Positions 25,061 to 33,246 of a stretch of 45,920 nt of DNA are shown here, in pieces (within the stretch, counting starts at the first letter, position 1; each line of letters starts with the position of its first letter). The notes below the pieces were generated by a model, which was not told the origin of the DNA, searched no databases, and saw only the letters and a program-made list of their open reading frames with translations. Made by a program: the position numbers and the translations under genes. Origin of the DNA: Nitrospira lenta (GTDB taxonomy: Bacteria > Nitrospirota > Nitrospiria > Nitrospirales > Nitrospiraceae); the NCBI GenBank assembly GCA_945906715.1, contig CAMDRK010000001.1:1-45920 (forward strand), written 5' to 3'.

Positions 25061-25792
25061 ATGGATTTAGCGAAGGTCGAGCGCGTCTATACCTCGTACG
25101 CCAAGATCTACGATCGAATTTTCGGAAAGGTGTTTCACGAAGGACGCCAGTCGGTGATTCGCAACCTGGACGTCCAGCCGGACGAAGAAATTCTCGAAGT
25201 GGGAGTCGGGACCGGGCTGGCCCTGCCGATGTACCCCCGCCATTGTCGGATCGTCGGGATCGACTTCTCAGAAGGGATGCTGGACCAAGCAAAGCAGAAA
25301 GCCGCAGAATACCAAATGGACCATGTGCAACTGCACCGAATGGATGCCGGCGCAATGGATTTCAAAGACGATAGTTTCGACACAGTTGTCGCAGCCTACG
25401 TCGTCACCGCTGTCCCCGACTATCGCAAGGTCGTCAGTGAAATGATCCGCGTCTGCCGACCAGGCGGACGGATCATTATGCTGAATCACTTCGCCAACGA
25501 CAATAAAATCATCGCCGCTATCGAAAAAGTGCTGTCCCCCATCACGAAGAACTTAGGGTGGCGCACAGACCTGGCCCTCCAGACCGTGCTGGAAGGAACG
25601 CCCCTGCACGTCGCTCGGAAACAGAATGTGAATCCGATGCGGCTCTGGGCTTTGGTGGAATGTGTGAACGGAAAGAACGGGAACGGGAAGACCCACATCA
25701 ACGGTGCGAAAAACGGAAACGGCTCCGCAGCCTACGCACATATCAACGGCACGCGTCTCTCGGAACAGGCCAGCGGACAGGCGCTGGGCTAG
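25061..25792 (+). CDS. SAM-dependent methyltransferase (PmtA/UbiE-like)
   Basis: A 243-residue class I methyltransferase. The SAM-binding motif I is EVGVGTG, with motif II IVGIDFSEGML and motif IV DTVVAAYVVTAVPDY. N-terminal VYTSYAKIYDRIFGKVFHEGR matches the Rhodobacter PmtA type, which methylates phosphatidylethanolamine on the way to phosphatidylcholine. UbiE-type quinone methylation remains possible. The C-terminal ~45 residues are an unusual Asn/Gly-rich tail (NGKNGNGKTHINGAKNG). A strong ribosome binding site (GGAGGTGAT) precedes ATG 25061. The stop TAG is part of the CTAGCAGG edge of repeat B4. Confidence 0.85.
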   Translation: MDLAKVERVYTSYAKIYDRIFGKVFHEGRQSVIRNLDVQPDEEILEVGVGTGLALPMYPRHCRIVGIDFSEGMLDQAKQKAAEYQMDHVQLHRMDAGAMDFKDDSFDTVVAAYVVTAVPDYRKVVSEMIRVCRPGGRIIMLNHFANDNKIIAAIEKVLSPITKNLGWRTDLALQTVLEGTPLHVARKQNVNPMRLWALVECVNGKNGNGKTHINGAKNGNGSAAYAHINGTRLSEQASGQALG

Positions 25793-25916
25793 CAGGCCGT
25801 TGAAAAAGCCCGCCAGCTTCGTTCTCGCATCGTTCAGACCCTCAACGTACCCCAAGGGTACGCCTCGGCCCTTCACTCGCTGCGGCCTCGCTGAACAGTC
25901 TTTTTGAACAGCCTGC
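25789..25916 (+). repeat. MITE-like 125-bp element, copy B4
   Basis: Begins CTAGCAGGCCGTTGAAAAAG and ends TTTTTGAACAGCCTGC, with the central GTACCCCAAGGGTAC palindrome and CTGCGGCCTCGC. Its left edge supplies the TAG stop of the methyltransferase gene. Confidence 0.88.
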
Positions 25917-26003
25917 TTACTTGGTTCATTTGGTTTGTTTAGTTCGTCGAGCTGGCCCGATTCAACCAAATAAACAAGACAAACCAAAGAGACTAAATAA
26001 CAA
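25917..26003. repeat. Word-tandem palindrome, TTGGTTTGTT type (W8)
   Basis: The left arm (TTGGTTCATTTGGTTTG) and the right arm (CAACCAAATAAACAAGAC) form a hairpin between convergent genes, directly joined to the end of MITE copy B4. Confidence 0.75.
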
Positions 26004-26008
26004 TCTCT

Positions 26009-26848
26009 TCAGCCTATATCGCTCGCCGTTGCTTTATCAGCCGCGCGCTGCTGCTCGAATGATTTCCAATTCTGCCATTCCCCGCCGGGAATGATCGTAT
26101 TGCCCACCAGACACTGGCCGGAGAATCGTTGGGCGATCAAGTCCGCCAGGAGCGAGAGCACCTGACCGGTCCGGCGATCCTGTACCCCACGCACCCGCAA
26201 CACCACGCCGAACCCTGGCCCATCGAGCGGCCCATACAACATACAGTGAACCCCTGTGACACCCTTCGATTCCCGCATCGACGCCGGAAGCAAATCTCCT
26301 TCCCACTGGATGGAAGGATGCCGCCCGGATGATGACGCGGTAGCTCGCCAGGTACAAGGCACTCCGGCCACATCCAGCTCCGCCAAGAGCCAAGTGACCG
26401 TCGGCCAGTCAGGCATTTCACTTTGAAAGGTCCATTGCGCCACCTGCTCTAGCGACAAGGGTTCAAGGCTCGGCGCTGCCACTTCTTCCAGCTGCGCTTC
26501 TTCGCATACCACATAGAGTTCTCCCTGCGGATCAAACCAGAAGCGGAGTCTCCCGTCGGTCAACTCCGCTTGGATCACCCCCAGCGTCGAACAATCGGCC
26601 CCCTCCTGTTCAAACATCGAGAAATCCGTGACACCGGTCATCGTGAGTTTCGCGACGCGCGCCATCTGGCGAATACGATAGCGAATCACGACCATGACCG
26701 TGGTTCCCGCCGCCACCTCACGGCCCGACGCCTCATCCAGCAGGCGTCGCTTCGACACCTGCACATCCGTCACGTAGCCGCCGCGAAACCCGCCGGTTTG
26801 GCCCAGCAACCAACGGAGGTCGTCTTTCGACTTGATGGATTGTTGCAT
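26009..26848 (-). CDS. Hypothetical 279-residue protein
   Basis: Not recognised. A soluble mixed alpha/beta protein without signal peptide. The N-terminal ~90 residues are beta-rich (GGFRGGYVTDVQVSKRRLL, GTTVMVVIRYRIRQ, KLTMTGVTDFSMFEQEG), as in a PilZ-like or immunoglobulin-like domain; this is only an impression. Start placed at ATG 26848 (the frame extends to 26878). Diverges from the glutamine amidotransferase gene at 27002. Confidence 0.6.
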   Translation of the reverse strand: MQQSIKSKDDLRWLLGQTGGFRGGYVTDVQVSKRRLLDEASGREVAAGTTVMVVIRYRIRQMARVAKLTMTGVTDFSMFEQEGADCSTLGVIQAELTDGRLRFWFDPQGELYVVCEEAQLEEVAAPSLEPLSLEQVAQWTFQSEMPDWPTVTWLLAELDVAGVPCTWRATASSSGRHPSIQWEGDLLPASMRESKGVTGVHCMLYGPLDGPGFGVVLRVRGVQDRRTGQVLSLLADLIAQRFSGQCLVGNTIIPGGEWQNWKSFEQQRAADKATASDIG

Positions 26849-27001
26849 GAGGGGAATTGTAGCGCAGCGGGAAACCAAAGGGCTAGCCCCTCTCCCACGA
26901 GACAGACCTTGCTGTCAATCATACGACCGTGTATGTTTCCGGCTAGAAGAACTACCCGGCACAAATAGTTATCGTTCATCGTCATTGCACGAGATCTTCT
27001 G

Positions 27002-27685
27002 ATGCGCGCTGTCTGCCTGAAACATGTTCCCTTTGAAGGGCCAGGAGCCTTCGCGACGGCGCTGACTGAGCGCGGCGTGAGCCTGGAGCGCTATCTCGTT
27101 CCGCAAGACGGACTGCCGAAGGATGCGGGCGATCTGTTGATCGTGATGGGCGGGCCGATGTCGGTGAACGAGCCTGATCCGTGGATTGCGGAAGAGACAT
27201 CGTTTATCCGGTCAGCGCTCCACGCGGGCACGCCTGTAATCGGCGTGTGCCTGGGCAGCCAGTTCATGGCTAAATCGTTGGGCGCCACCATACGTTCTGG
27301 CAAGGCGCTGGAAATCGGCATGACGCAAGTCAGGCTGACGGCTGAGGCGAAACAAGACCCTGTGTTCAGCACGCTGCCCGAGTCATTCGAGGTCTTCGAG
27401 TGGCATGGCGAGGTGTTCGACCTCCCCAAAGACTCTGTGCCCTTAGCTGGCTCCGACATCGCTCCCCTGCAAGCCTTCCGCTATGGCGCGCTCGCCTACG
27501 GGCTGCTGTTTCATTTGGAGATGGAAGAAAATGGAATCGACTCATTGTGCCAGGAATGTGCGCCGGACCTCACGAAAGCGCGCTTGACTGCACAACAGAT
27601 AAAAGCGACAGCCCTCCCTCATCTCCCGCAACTCCATCAGGTCGCCGATCGTCTGATCGACCACCTTCTCTTTCCCCAGCGTTGA
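27002..27685 (+). CDS. Class I glutamine amidotransferase domain protein
   Basis: A 227-residue stand-alone GATase-1 domain, like the glutaminase part of GMP synthase. It has the oxyanion motif MGGPMSV, the nucleophile Cys in GVCLGSQ, and the His-Glu of the triad in FHLEMEE. Activity is transfer of ammonia from glutamine or hydrolysis of gamma-glutamyl compounds. No synthetase partner adjoins. The gene ends before palindrome W9 and dapL. Confidence 0.87.
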   Translation: MRAVCLKHVPFEGPGAFATALTERGVSLERYLVPQDGLPKDAGDLLIVMGGPMSVNEPDPWIAEETSFIRSALHAGTPVIGVCLGSQFMAKSLGATIRSGKALEIGMTQVRLTAEAKQDPVFSTLPESFEVFEWHGEVFDLPKDSVPLAGSDIAPLQAFRYGALAYGLLFHLEMEENGIDSLCQECAPDLTKARLTAQQIKATALPHLPQLHQVADRLIDHLLFPQR

Positions 27686-27732
27686 TTACTTCCTTGCTCC
27701 TGAAGTAGTCTTAATCACCTTGTCCAAAAGTC

Positions 27733-27825
27733 GAATGTCATCAAGTCGAAAGTCTTCCGGAATTCTCACGACTTGACGACTTTCTGACTTGAAGGCTTGA
27801 CGACCTGATGACGTTACGACTATCC
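27733..27825. repeat. Word-tandem palindrome, AAGTCGAAAGTC type (W9)
   Basis: Left arm words AAGTCGAATGTCATCAAGTCG and AAAGTCTTCCGG (parts) pair with right arm words CGACTTGACGACTTTC, CTTGACGACCTGATGAC and GTTACGAC. The hairpin lies 32 bases upstream of the dapL start, within its likely leader, and downstream of the amidotransferase gene. Confidence 0.65.
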
Positions 27826-27857
27826 GACCGATTAATTTACAAAGGAGAAGATCGGAC

Positions 27858-29033
27858 ATGCCTGGTTTTCCGATAGAAGTTGCCACACGAATCAAGACCC
27901 TGCCTCCCTATCTGTTTGCCGCCATCGACAAGATGAAGCAGGCCGCGATTGCCAAGGGCATCGACATCATCAATCTTGGCATCGGTGACCCGGATTTGCC
28001 GACACCGACGCCGATCATTGAAAGCCTGGCGATAGCAGCCAAGGATCCCAAGCACCATCAATATCCCTCGTATGAGGGCATGCTGTCCTTCAGAAAAGCC
28101 GTTGCAGACTGGTACAAGCGGCGGTTCAACGTGACACTCAACCCGGCCGATGAAGTGCTCACCCTCATCGGCTCGAAGGAAGGCATCGGACATATTCCAC
28201 TCGCATTCGTCGATCCGGGCGATATCGTGCTCGTCCCGAGTCCCGGCTATCCGGTCTATCCTGTTGGAACCAGTTTCGCCGGTGGCGTCGCACACCTCAT
28301 GCCGCTCACGAAGCAGAATGGCTTCTTGCCGGACTTGAAGGCCATCCCTAAGGACGTGGCGAAAAAAGCGAAGCTGATGTTTCTGAACTCCCCAAACAAC
28401 CCGACGTCGGTCATCATGAGCAAGGACTACTTCAAGCGCGTTGTGGACTTTGCCGGGGAAAACCAGATCATCGTCTGCCACGACGCGGCCTATTCAGAGA
28501 TTTTCTACGACGGCAAACCCCCGGCGAGCTTCATGGAAGTCGATGGCGCAAAAGATGTAGGCATCGAGTTCCACTCGCTCTCGAAGACCTACAACATGAC
28601 TGGCTGGCGCATCGGATTTGCCGTCGGAAACACACAGGTTCTCGCAGGACTGGGCAAGGTGAAGAGCAACCTCGACTCTGGCTGTTTCCAGGCCATTCAG
28701 GAAGCCGGCATCACCGCGCTCAATCTGGATGACTCTGTGACTGACGGCTTGCGCAAGATCTATCAGGAGCGGCGCGACACTCTGGTCCCAGGCCTCAAAC
28801 AGCTTGGGCTTGAGGTCGATCCGCCTCCGGCGGCGTTCTATATCTGGGTCACGGTGCCGAAGGGGTACACCTCCACTTCGTTCACAGCTCACTTGCTGGA
28901 GAAAGCCGGAATCGTCACGACACCAGGCAATGGTTTCGGCGCGCCGGGCGAAGGCTATATCAGGATGACCGTCTGCACGTCGAAAGAGCGATTGGCGGAG
29001 GCGGTGGAACGGATTAAGAAGGTGGGGTTCTGA
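27858..29033 (+). CDS. dapL: LL-diaminopimelate aminotransferase
   Basis: A 391-residue PLP-dependent aminotransferase that converts tetrahydrodipicolinate directly to LL-diaminopimelate, replacing the DapD/DapC/DapE steps. The PLP lysine is K243 in HSLSKTYNMTGWR. Substrate-site features are NLGIGDPDLPTP near the N-terminus and NSPNNPT. A GGAG site ends ten bases before ATG 27858. dapA, dapB and lysA lie in the same window (41-45 kb), completing the lysine pathway with this gene. A methionine aminotransferase-like alternative is less likely given the motifs. Confidence 0.93.
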   Translation: MPGFPIEVATRIKTLPPYLFAAIDKMKQAAIAKGIDIINLGIGDPDLPTPTPIIESLAIAAKDPKHHQYPSYEGMLSFRKAVADWYKRRFNVTLNPADEVLTLIGSKEGIGHIPLAFVDPGDIVLVPSPGYPVYPVGTSFAGGVAHLMPLTKQNGFLPDLKAIPKDVAKKAKLMFLNSPNNPTSVIMSKDYFKRVVDFAGENQIIVCHDAAYSEIFYDGKPPASFMEVDGAKDVGIEFHSLSKTYNMTGWRIGFAVGNTQVLAGLGKVKSNLDSGCFQAIQEAGITALNLDDSVTDGLRKIYQERRDTLVPGLKQLGLEVDPPPAAFYIWVTVPKGYTSTSFTAHLLEKAGIVTTPGNGFGAPGEGYIRMTVCTSKERLAEAVERIKKVGF

Positions 29034-29036
29034 AAC

Positions 29037-29118
29037 TCGTGAGGCGTGAGGGGAATCGACTCGGAACCTCCGTCTTCTTAACTGTATCACCTAACGCCTC
29101 ACGCCTAACCCCTCACGG
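29037..29118. repeat. Word-tandem palindrome, GAGGCGTGAGGG type (W10)
   Basis: Left arm (CTCGTGAGGCGTGAGGGG) and right arm (AACGCCTCACGCCTAACC and CCCTCACGG) form a stem. The right arm ends only six bases before the folK start, so it occupies the place of a ribosome binding site. Confidence 0.7.
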
Positions 29119-29124
29119 TATATT

Positions 29125-29676
29125 ATGGAGACTGTCTTCATCGGATTCGGTTCGAATGTCAGCGATCGAGTCGATTTCTGCGACCGTGCGGTGACGTTGT
29201 TGAGCCTGCTGCCGCACTCCCAACTCTCGGGGGTGTCGTTGCTCTATGAAACCGAGCCGGTGAACGATTTTGCCCAGCCTGGCGATGGCTGGTTCTTGAA
29301 CGGGGTCGTACAGCTTGAGACGGATGTCACGCCGAAGAGCCTCTTGGCTATACTCCGTGAGATCGAGTGCTCGCTCGGCCGGGATGAGGAGAACCGATCA
29401 GGCCCCAGAACCATCGATTTGGATATCTTGTTCTACGGCCAACGGATCATCGACGAACCGGATCTCGTGGTGCCGCATCCTCGCATGCACCGCCGCCGGT
29501 TCGTCCTAATGCCGTTGAGCGAACTCGATCCGCTGTTCGTCCATCCATTACTCCAACGCACCATCAGCCAATTGCTCGCCGAAGCCGGGAAGCAGCCGGA
29601 GGTTCGCCTCCTGTTTCCCCAACCCTCGACCCGCTACGGGTCTCGCCCTGCTTGCAGCCCGCCTCCAGGCTCATGA
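29125..29676 (+). CDS. folK: 2-amino-4-hydroxy-6-hydroxymethyldihydropteridine pyrophosphokinase
   Basis: HPPK, the folate-pathway kinase that pyrophosphorylates hydroxymethyl-dihydropterin. A 183-residue protein with GFGSNVSDR at the N-terminus, the family signature RSGPRTIDLDILFYG and the C-terminal HPRMHRRRFVLMPL. The ATG at 29125 has no visible Shine-Dalgarno, since palindrome W10 ends just upstream. The stop overlaps the panC start by four bases (ATGA). The C-terminal ~25 residues (LFPQPSTRYGSRPACS) look like an extra tail. Confidence 0.93.
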   Translation: METVFIGFGSNVSDRVDFCDRAVTLLSLLPHSQLSGVSLLYETEPVNDFAQPGDGWFLNGVVQLETDVTPKSLLAILREIECSLGRDEENRSGPRTIDLDILFYGQRIIDEPDLVVPHPRMHRRRFVLMPLSELDPLFVHPLLQRTISQLLAEAGKQPEVRLLFPQPSTRYGSRPACSPPPGS

Positions 29677-30596
29677 AAATTATCCGCACCCCACGATCTA
29701 TGACTGCATGGAGCGAAGGATTACGCCGGGAAGGGGTGATCATCGGATTCGTGCCCACGATGGGCGCGCTGCATGACGGCCATCGTTCCCTCATTCGAGC
29801 CGCACGATTACAATGCGATGCGCTCGTTGTGAGTATCTTCGTGAATCCGACGCAGTTTGCGCCGACCGAAGACCTGACGAAGTACCCGCGGCCCATCGCG
29901 AAGGATCGCGCGCTCTGCCGGGAGGAAGGGGTGGATGTCTGTTTTGAACCGACATCCCAGGCCATGTATCCTGAGGGTTTCCAAACGACCGTGACGGTGC
30001 CGGCGCTCGCGCGCCGATGGGAGGGGGCGGCCCGGCCTCATCATTTTGCCGGCGTCGCCACGGTGGTGACGAAACTCTTCGGCATGGTACAGCCACAACG
30101 TGCCCTGTTTGGCCAGAAAGACTACCAGCAGACAGCGCTGGTTCGGCAACTTGTGAACGATCTCAATCTCGGCGTGGCGATTCTGGTACGTCCGACCGTC
30201 AGAGAGCGCGATGGGTTGGCTATGAGTTCGCGTAATGTCTATCTCAGCCCGGACGAACGTCGGATGGCTCCCTTGCTTTTTCAATCGCTCCAAGCCGGCA
30301 GACAGATGATCGAGGGTGGGGAAAGCGACGTGGCTGCAATCGAACGGATCATGCGACAGACTATCGAACGGGAGCCCACCATTCATGTCGAGTACCTGGC
30401 CGTCTGCGATCCGGACAGTCTGGAGCCTCTGCCCGTCGTCGCAGCTCGTGCGGTACTCTTAGGCGCAATCCGGCTCGGACCGGTCCGCTTGATCGATAAT
30501 CTGCTGGTGAAGATGCCGGGCAGGAAGGTGCCTAATCAGGGGTTCAGGCTGAAGGCTGAAGGTGGTTTCGACGATCTTGGGTTCAAACAAAAATGA
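29673..30596 (+). CDS. panC: Pantothenate synthetase
   Basis: Joins pantoate and beta-alanine with ATP to make pantothenate. Motifs: PTMGALHDGH (ATP binding), FVNPTQF, FGQKDYQQ, RPTVRERDGLAMSSRN. The start ATG 29673 overlaps folK by four bases; the frame to 29652 is not needed. The last ~20 residues (QGFRLKAEGGFDDLGFKQK) are encoded by palindrome W11 and replace or extend the usual C-terminus. No panB or panD gene adjoins. Confidence 0.95.
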   Translation: MKIIRTPRSMTAWSEGLRREGVIIGFVPTMGALHDGHRSLIRAARLQCDALVVSIFVNPTQFAPTEDLTKYPRPIAKDRALCREEGVDVCFEPTSQAMYPEGFQTTVTVPALARRWEGAARPHHFAGVATVVTKLFGMVQPQRALFGQKDYQQTALVRQLVNDLNLGVAILVRPTVRERDGLAMSSRNVYLSPDERRMAPLLFQSLQAGRQMIEGGESDVAAIERIMRQTIEREPTIHVEYLAVCDPDSLEPLPVVAARAVLLGAIRLGPVRLIDNLLVKMPGRKVPNQGFRLKAEGGFDDLGFKQK

Positions 30597-30640
30597 ATCC
30601 TCGTTGGGCAAGAAGCCCAACCCCTAAAAGCCTTCAGCCT
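30538..30640. repeat. Word-tandem palindrome, AGGCTGAAGGCTGAAGG type (W11)
   Basis: The left arm (GGTTCAGGCTGAAGGCTGAAG) lies in the panC 3' coding end, and the right arm (AAGCCTTCAGCCTATC) lies beyond. A second, inner stem TTGGGC-AAGAA-GCCCAA (30604-30620) resembles an intrinsic terminator but lacks a T-tract. It sits between convergent panC and the PilZ gene. Confidence 0.75.
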
Positions 30641-30672
30641 ATCTACCTGAGTAGTTTCGTGGGAAAAGCGCG

Positions 30673-31182
30673 CTACGCGTTGACCGGGAGATCAAGGCCT
30701 TGACCGACTAAGAGCCCGAGAACCACCTGAGCCAGACGACGGTGATGCTCCAGTTGCACATCCAGAAAGCGGATGCCGATCGATGAGGGGCGAACGGAAC
30801 AGACCATTGCCTTTTGAATACGGATCGTTTCATCTTCCACCGTCGGCTTCAAGACCAATTCGATAAAGGCCCCCTTCTGGAGCCCGGTCGTCTGCAGGGT
30901 ACAGCCATCCATTGAGATGTCGGTGATTCGATTGGTCACGGACGGCTGCTTGCTGTCGAGAACCTGGGCCTCGATGGAGGCTGTCAGGCGTGTATACTGA
31001 CGCCGATCGGACGTTTCCGTATTGTGGCGCGCACCGGAATAGAATACACGAAAACGATTCGTGCACAACTGGCATCGAAACGGAAACAGGTTGACGAGGC
31101 TCAACAAGCGCTCGATCCCGCCCTCGCAATTAGTCGCGCGGACAAATGAGCTCCCACAAGTCTGACAATGCACTGTCTTCAT
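30673..31182 (-). CDS. PilZ-domain protein with N-terminal zinc ribbon
   Basis: A 169-residue protein from ATG 31182. Residues 6-44 hold two cysteine pairs (CQTC near the start and CQLC later), a probable zinc ribbon. The PilZ domain follows: RRQYTR supplies the c-di-GMP-binding RxxxR motif, and ITDISMDGCTL is the (D/N)xSxxG-type motif with DxSxxGC. It should sense cyclic di-GMP. The start overlaps the upstream MazG-like gene by four bases. A frame from 31272 is an artefact. Confidence 0.85.
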   Translation of the reverse strand: MKTVHCQTCGSSFVRATNCEGGIERLLSLVNLFPFRCQLCTNRFRVFYSGARHNTETSDRRQYTRLTASIEAQVLDSKQPSVTNRITDISMDGCTLQTTGLQKGAFIELVLKPTVEDETIRIQKAMVCSVRPSSIGIRFLDVQLEHHRRLAQVVLGLLVGQGLDLPVNA

Positions 31183-31580
31183 GAGTCTGAACGGGCCTCG
31201 CTTTGGACAGACCCCTGCTCCGCTAGAATCGGTTCGATGCGCGCCGGCGAATACGTGGCCGGCTTCACCCATTTCCCATCTTCACGCTTATAGCCACCGA
31301 CCTTGCTCATGTTGGACCGATGGACTTCTCGAAAGACGGGATCCATGTCGATACCATAGGACACCGCTGTTCCATAAACGACATACAAGAGATCGGCCAT
31401 TTCCTTCGCCACGGCCGCCAAGTCACCCCCGGCCATGGACTCTTTCAATTCGTCGAACTCCTCGTCGATTAGACGAACGCGCAGCCGTTTCGTTTCCTCA
31501 TCCAGATCCGTAGGAATTGATTGCGCCACGATGCTGAATTTACGGTGAAATTCCTCCACCATGGCCTGTTCATCCCTCAT
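31179..31580 (-). CDS. MazG-like nucleotide pyrophosphohydrolase (PRA-PH/MazG fold)
   Basis: A 133-residue all-alpha NTP pyrophosphohydrolase. The metal-binding motifs are DEEFDELKE and, downstream, KEMADLLYVVYG with the ExxD pair. It is distinct from the RS21-C6-type MazG at 10261. Its stop overlaps the PilZ gene start by four bases, an odd pairing of a house-cleaning enzyme with a second-messenger receptor. rmuC lies 13 bases upstream. Confidence 0.8.
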   Translation of the reverse strand: MRDEQAMVEEFHRKFSIVAQSIPTDLDEETKRLRVRLIDEEFDELKESMAGGDLAAVAKEMADLLYVVYGTAVSYGIDMDPVFREVHRSNMSKVGGYKREDGKWVKPATYSPARIEPILAEQGSVQSEARSDS

Positions 31581-31593
31581 CGTGGCTCCTTAC

Positions 31594-32982
31594 TTAGGGC
31601 TCATAGGGTAAAGATTTGCGCGAGACCAGCTCCACTGGATCCAACATGGGAATCTCTTTTTCCGACGAAACACCCAACTCCTTGAAGCGACGGGCCGCCG
31701 GCAGGATTCTCGTTTCGAGCGACCCGACCGCCTTATTGTATGACAGGACGCTCTTCCCGAGCGCCTGGCCAACGTCGTTCAAATGCTCTGTCAGCACGGC
31801 CATCCGTTCATAGAGATCCTTCCCCAACCGCCCGGCCTCCTCGGCATGCTCAGTCAATCGCTCTTGCCGCCATCCGTAGGCGACTGCGCGTAAGAGCGCC
31901 ATGAGCGTCGTGGGAGTGGCAAGGACCACACTTCGAAGGAATCCATCTTCTATGAGGCGTGGGTCATGCTCCAGTGCCGCGCCAAGAAACTGTTCTCCCG
32001 GTAAGAAGAGCACGACAAATTCAGGCGCCTGCGCGAATTGATTCCAATAGGCTTTCAGGCTCAGCTCATCCATGCGCGACCGGACTTGTGCGGCATGACG
32101 GCGCATCCCTTCAAGACGCTGCTCCTCAGTCCCCGCTTCGTGCGCGTCGAGATAGCCTGCCAATACGGTCTTCGCATCCACGATGATCTGCCGCCCACCA
32201 GGCAACTGGACCACCATGTCGGGACGGAGCCGTCCACCATCGACCGTGATGGACTCCTGCTCATAAAAATCGCAATGCGCCACCATGCCGGCCAGCTCGG
32301 CCACGCGCTTGAGCGTGATCTCTCCCCATTGGCCACGGATGGCCGGCGCGCGCAACGCCTTCACCAGGTTGCCGGTCTCCGACTGCAGGCGCTGCTGTGA
32401 CTCGGCCAAAAGCTTGAGATGCTGATCGAGACCTCCATAAGCCGCTTGCCGTGATTGCTCTAGTTGGCGGAGCTGGTCGTCGTATCGAGACAGCGAGTCT
32501 TGGAGGGGCTTGACCAGACTATCGATCGCCTGTTGCCGCTGAGCGAGATCGCCCTTAGCCTCGGCTTGGAGCGTTTCGAATGAACTGCGGGCAAGGGTGA
32601 GAAAGGCTTCGTTGTTCTGCTTGAGGGCTTCGCCGGAGAGAGCTTGGAAAGTCTCGGCCAATTCCTGTCTGGCCTGGCCCAACAGAGTCCTTTGTTCGTC
32701 GAGATGGAGCGCGGCCTCAGCCGCCTTGGTCTCCGCTACCGCACGGGCTTGGGAGGCCTCTGAAAGATCCTGCCTCGTTCGATCGAGATCGAGACGATCC
32801 TGTGACGCCTGACGGCGCAATTCGTCTGCGAGTGATTCTGCCCGCTGCGCCCGTTCGCCGGCAGTCAGCAGTTGCGCCTGTACGTTCGCGCGTATGCGGG
32901 CGGCAATCCAGAACCCGACGATCAGCGCGCCGAGGAGACATCCGACGAGAACACCAGCACCAAAGACTGTGCCATCAATCAT
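31594..32982 (-). CDS. rmuC: DNA recombination protein RmuC homologue
   Basis: A 462-residue protein: an N-terminal membrane helix (about 6-28), a long coiled coil (about 35-190), then the RmuC nuclease-like core containing LRAPAIRGQWGEITLKRVAELAGM in pieces (IRGQWGEITLKRV), QLPGGRQIIVDAKTVL, and YEQESI. It limits DNA inversions and is thought to act as a nuclease in DNA end processing. Length and domain order are normal. Genes for a MazG-like protein and a PilZ protein follow closely on the same strand. Confidence 0.9.
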   Translation of the reverse strand: MIDGTVFGAGVLVGCLLGALIVGFWIAARIRANVQAQLLTAGERAQRAESLADELRRQASQDRLDLDRTRQDLSEASQARAVAETKAAEAALHLDEQRTLLGQARQELAETFQALSGEALKQNNEAFLTLARSSFETLQAEAKGDLAQRQQAIDSLVKPLQDSLSRYDDQLRQLEQSRQAAYGGLDQHLKLLAESQQRLQSETGNLVKALRAPAIRGQWGEITLKRVAELAGMVAHCDFYEQESITVDGGRLRPDMVVQLPGGRQIIVDAKTVLAGYLDAHEAGTEEQRLEGMRRHAAQVRSRMDELSLKAYWNQFAQAPEFVVLFLPGEQFLGAALEHDPRLIEDGFLRSVVLATPTTLMALLRAVAYGWRQERLTEHAEEAGRLGKDLYERMAVLTEHLNDVGQALGKSVLSYNKAVGSLETRILPAARRFKELGVSSEKEIPMLDPVELVSRKSLPYEP

Positions 32983-33150
32983 GGGTGACCGTCCAGATCG
33001 TGCCGCCAGCTAAGATTCGACAGAGTTGTTGGGTGTTGCAATGAGACAAGCACGCGGCTAAAGATTACGTAACCACTCGCGAAAGGTCAAGACCGCAAAA
33101 CGACTAGCCCGTATTACTCATGAAGGCGAATCGCGAAAGCGTGCCAACGG

Positions 33151-33246
33151 GCCAGGCCAGTGGCGCGAGGCTAGTGGCTAGAGGGAAGAGCCATGCTATT
33201 GACTGGAGGTCTTTGCCCCTAGCCTCTGGCCCCATGCCTCTCGCCC
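33151..33246. repeat. Word-tandem palindrome, GAGGCTAG/GGCTAGAGG type (W12)
   Basis: Left arm (GCGAGGCTAGTGGCTAGAGG) and right arm (CCCCTAGCCTCTGGCCCC, then GCCTCTCGCCC) form a long stem. The right arm overlaps the end of the dikinase gene, so its last dozen residues (GREAWGQRLGAKTSSQ) are repeat-encoded. Upstream, 32983-33150 shows nothing I can call. Confidence 0.7.
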
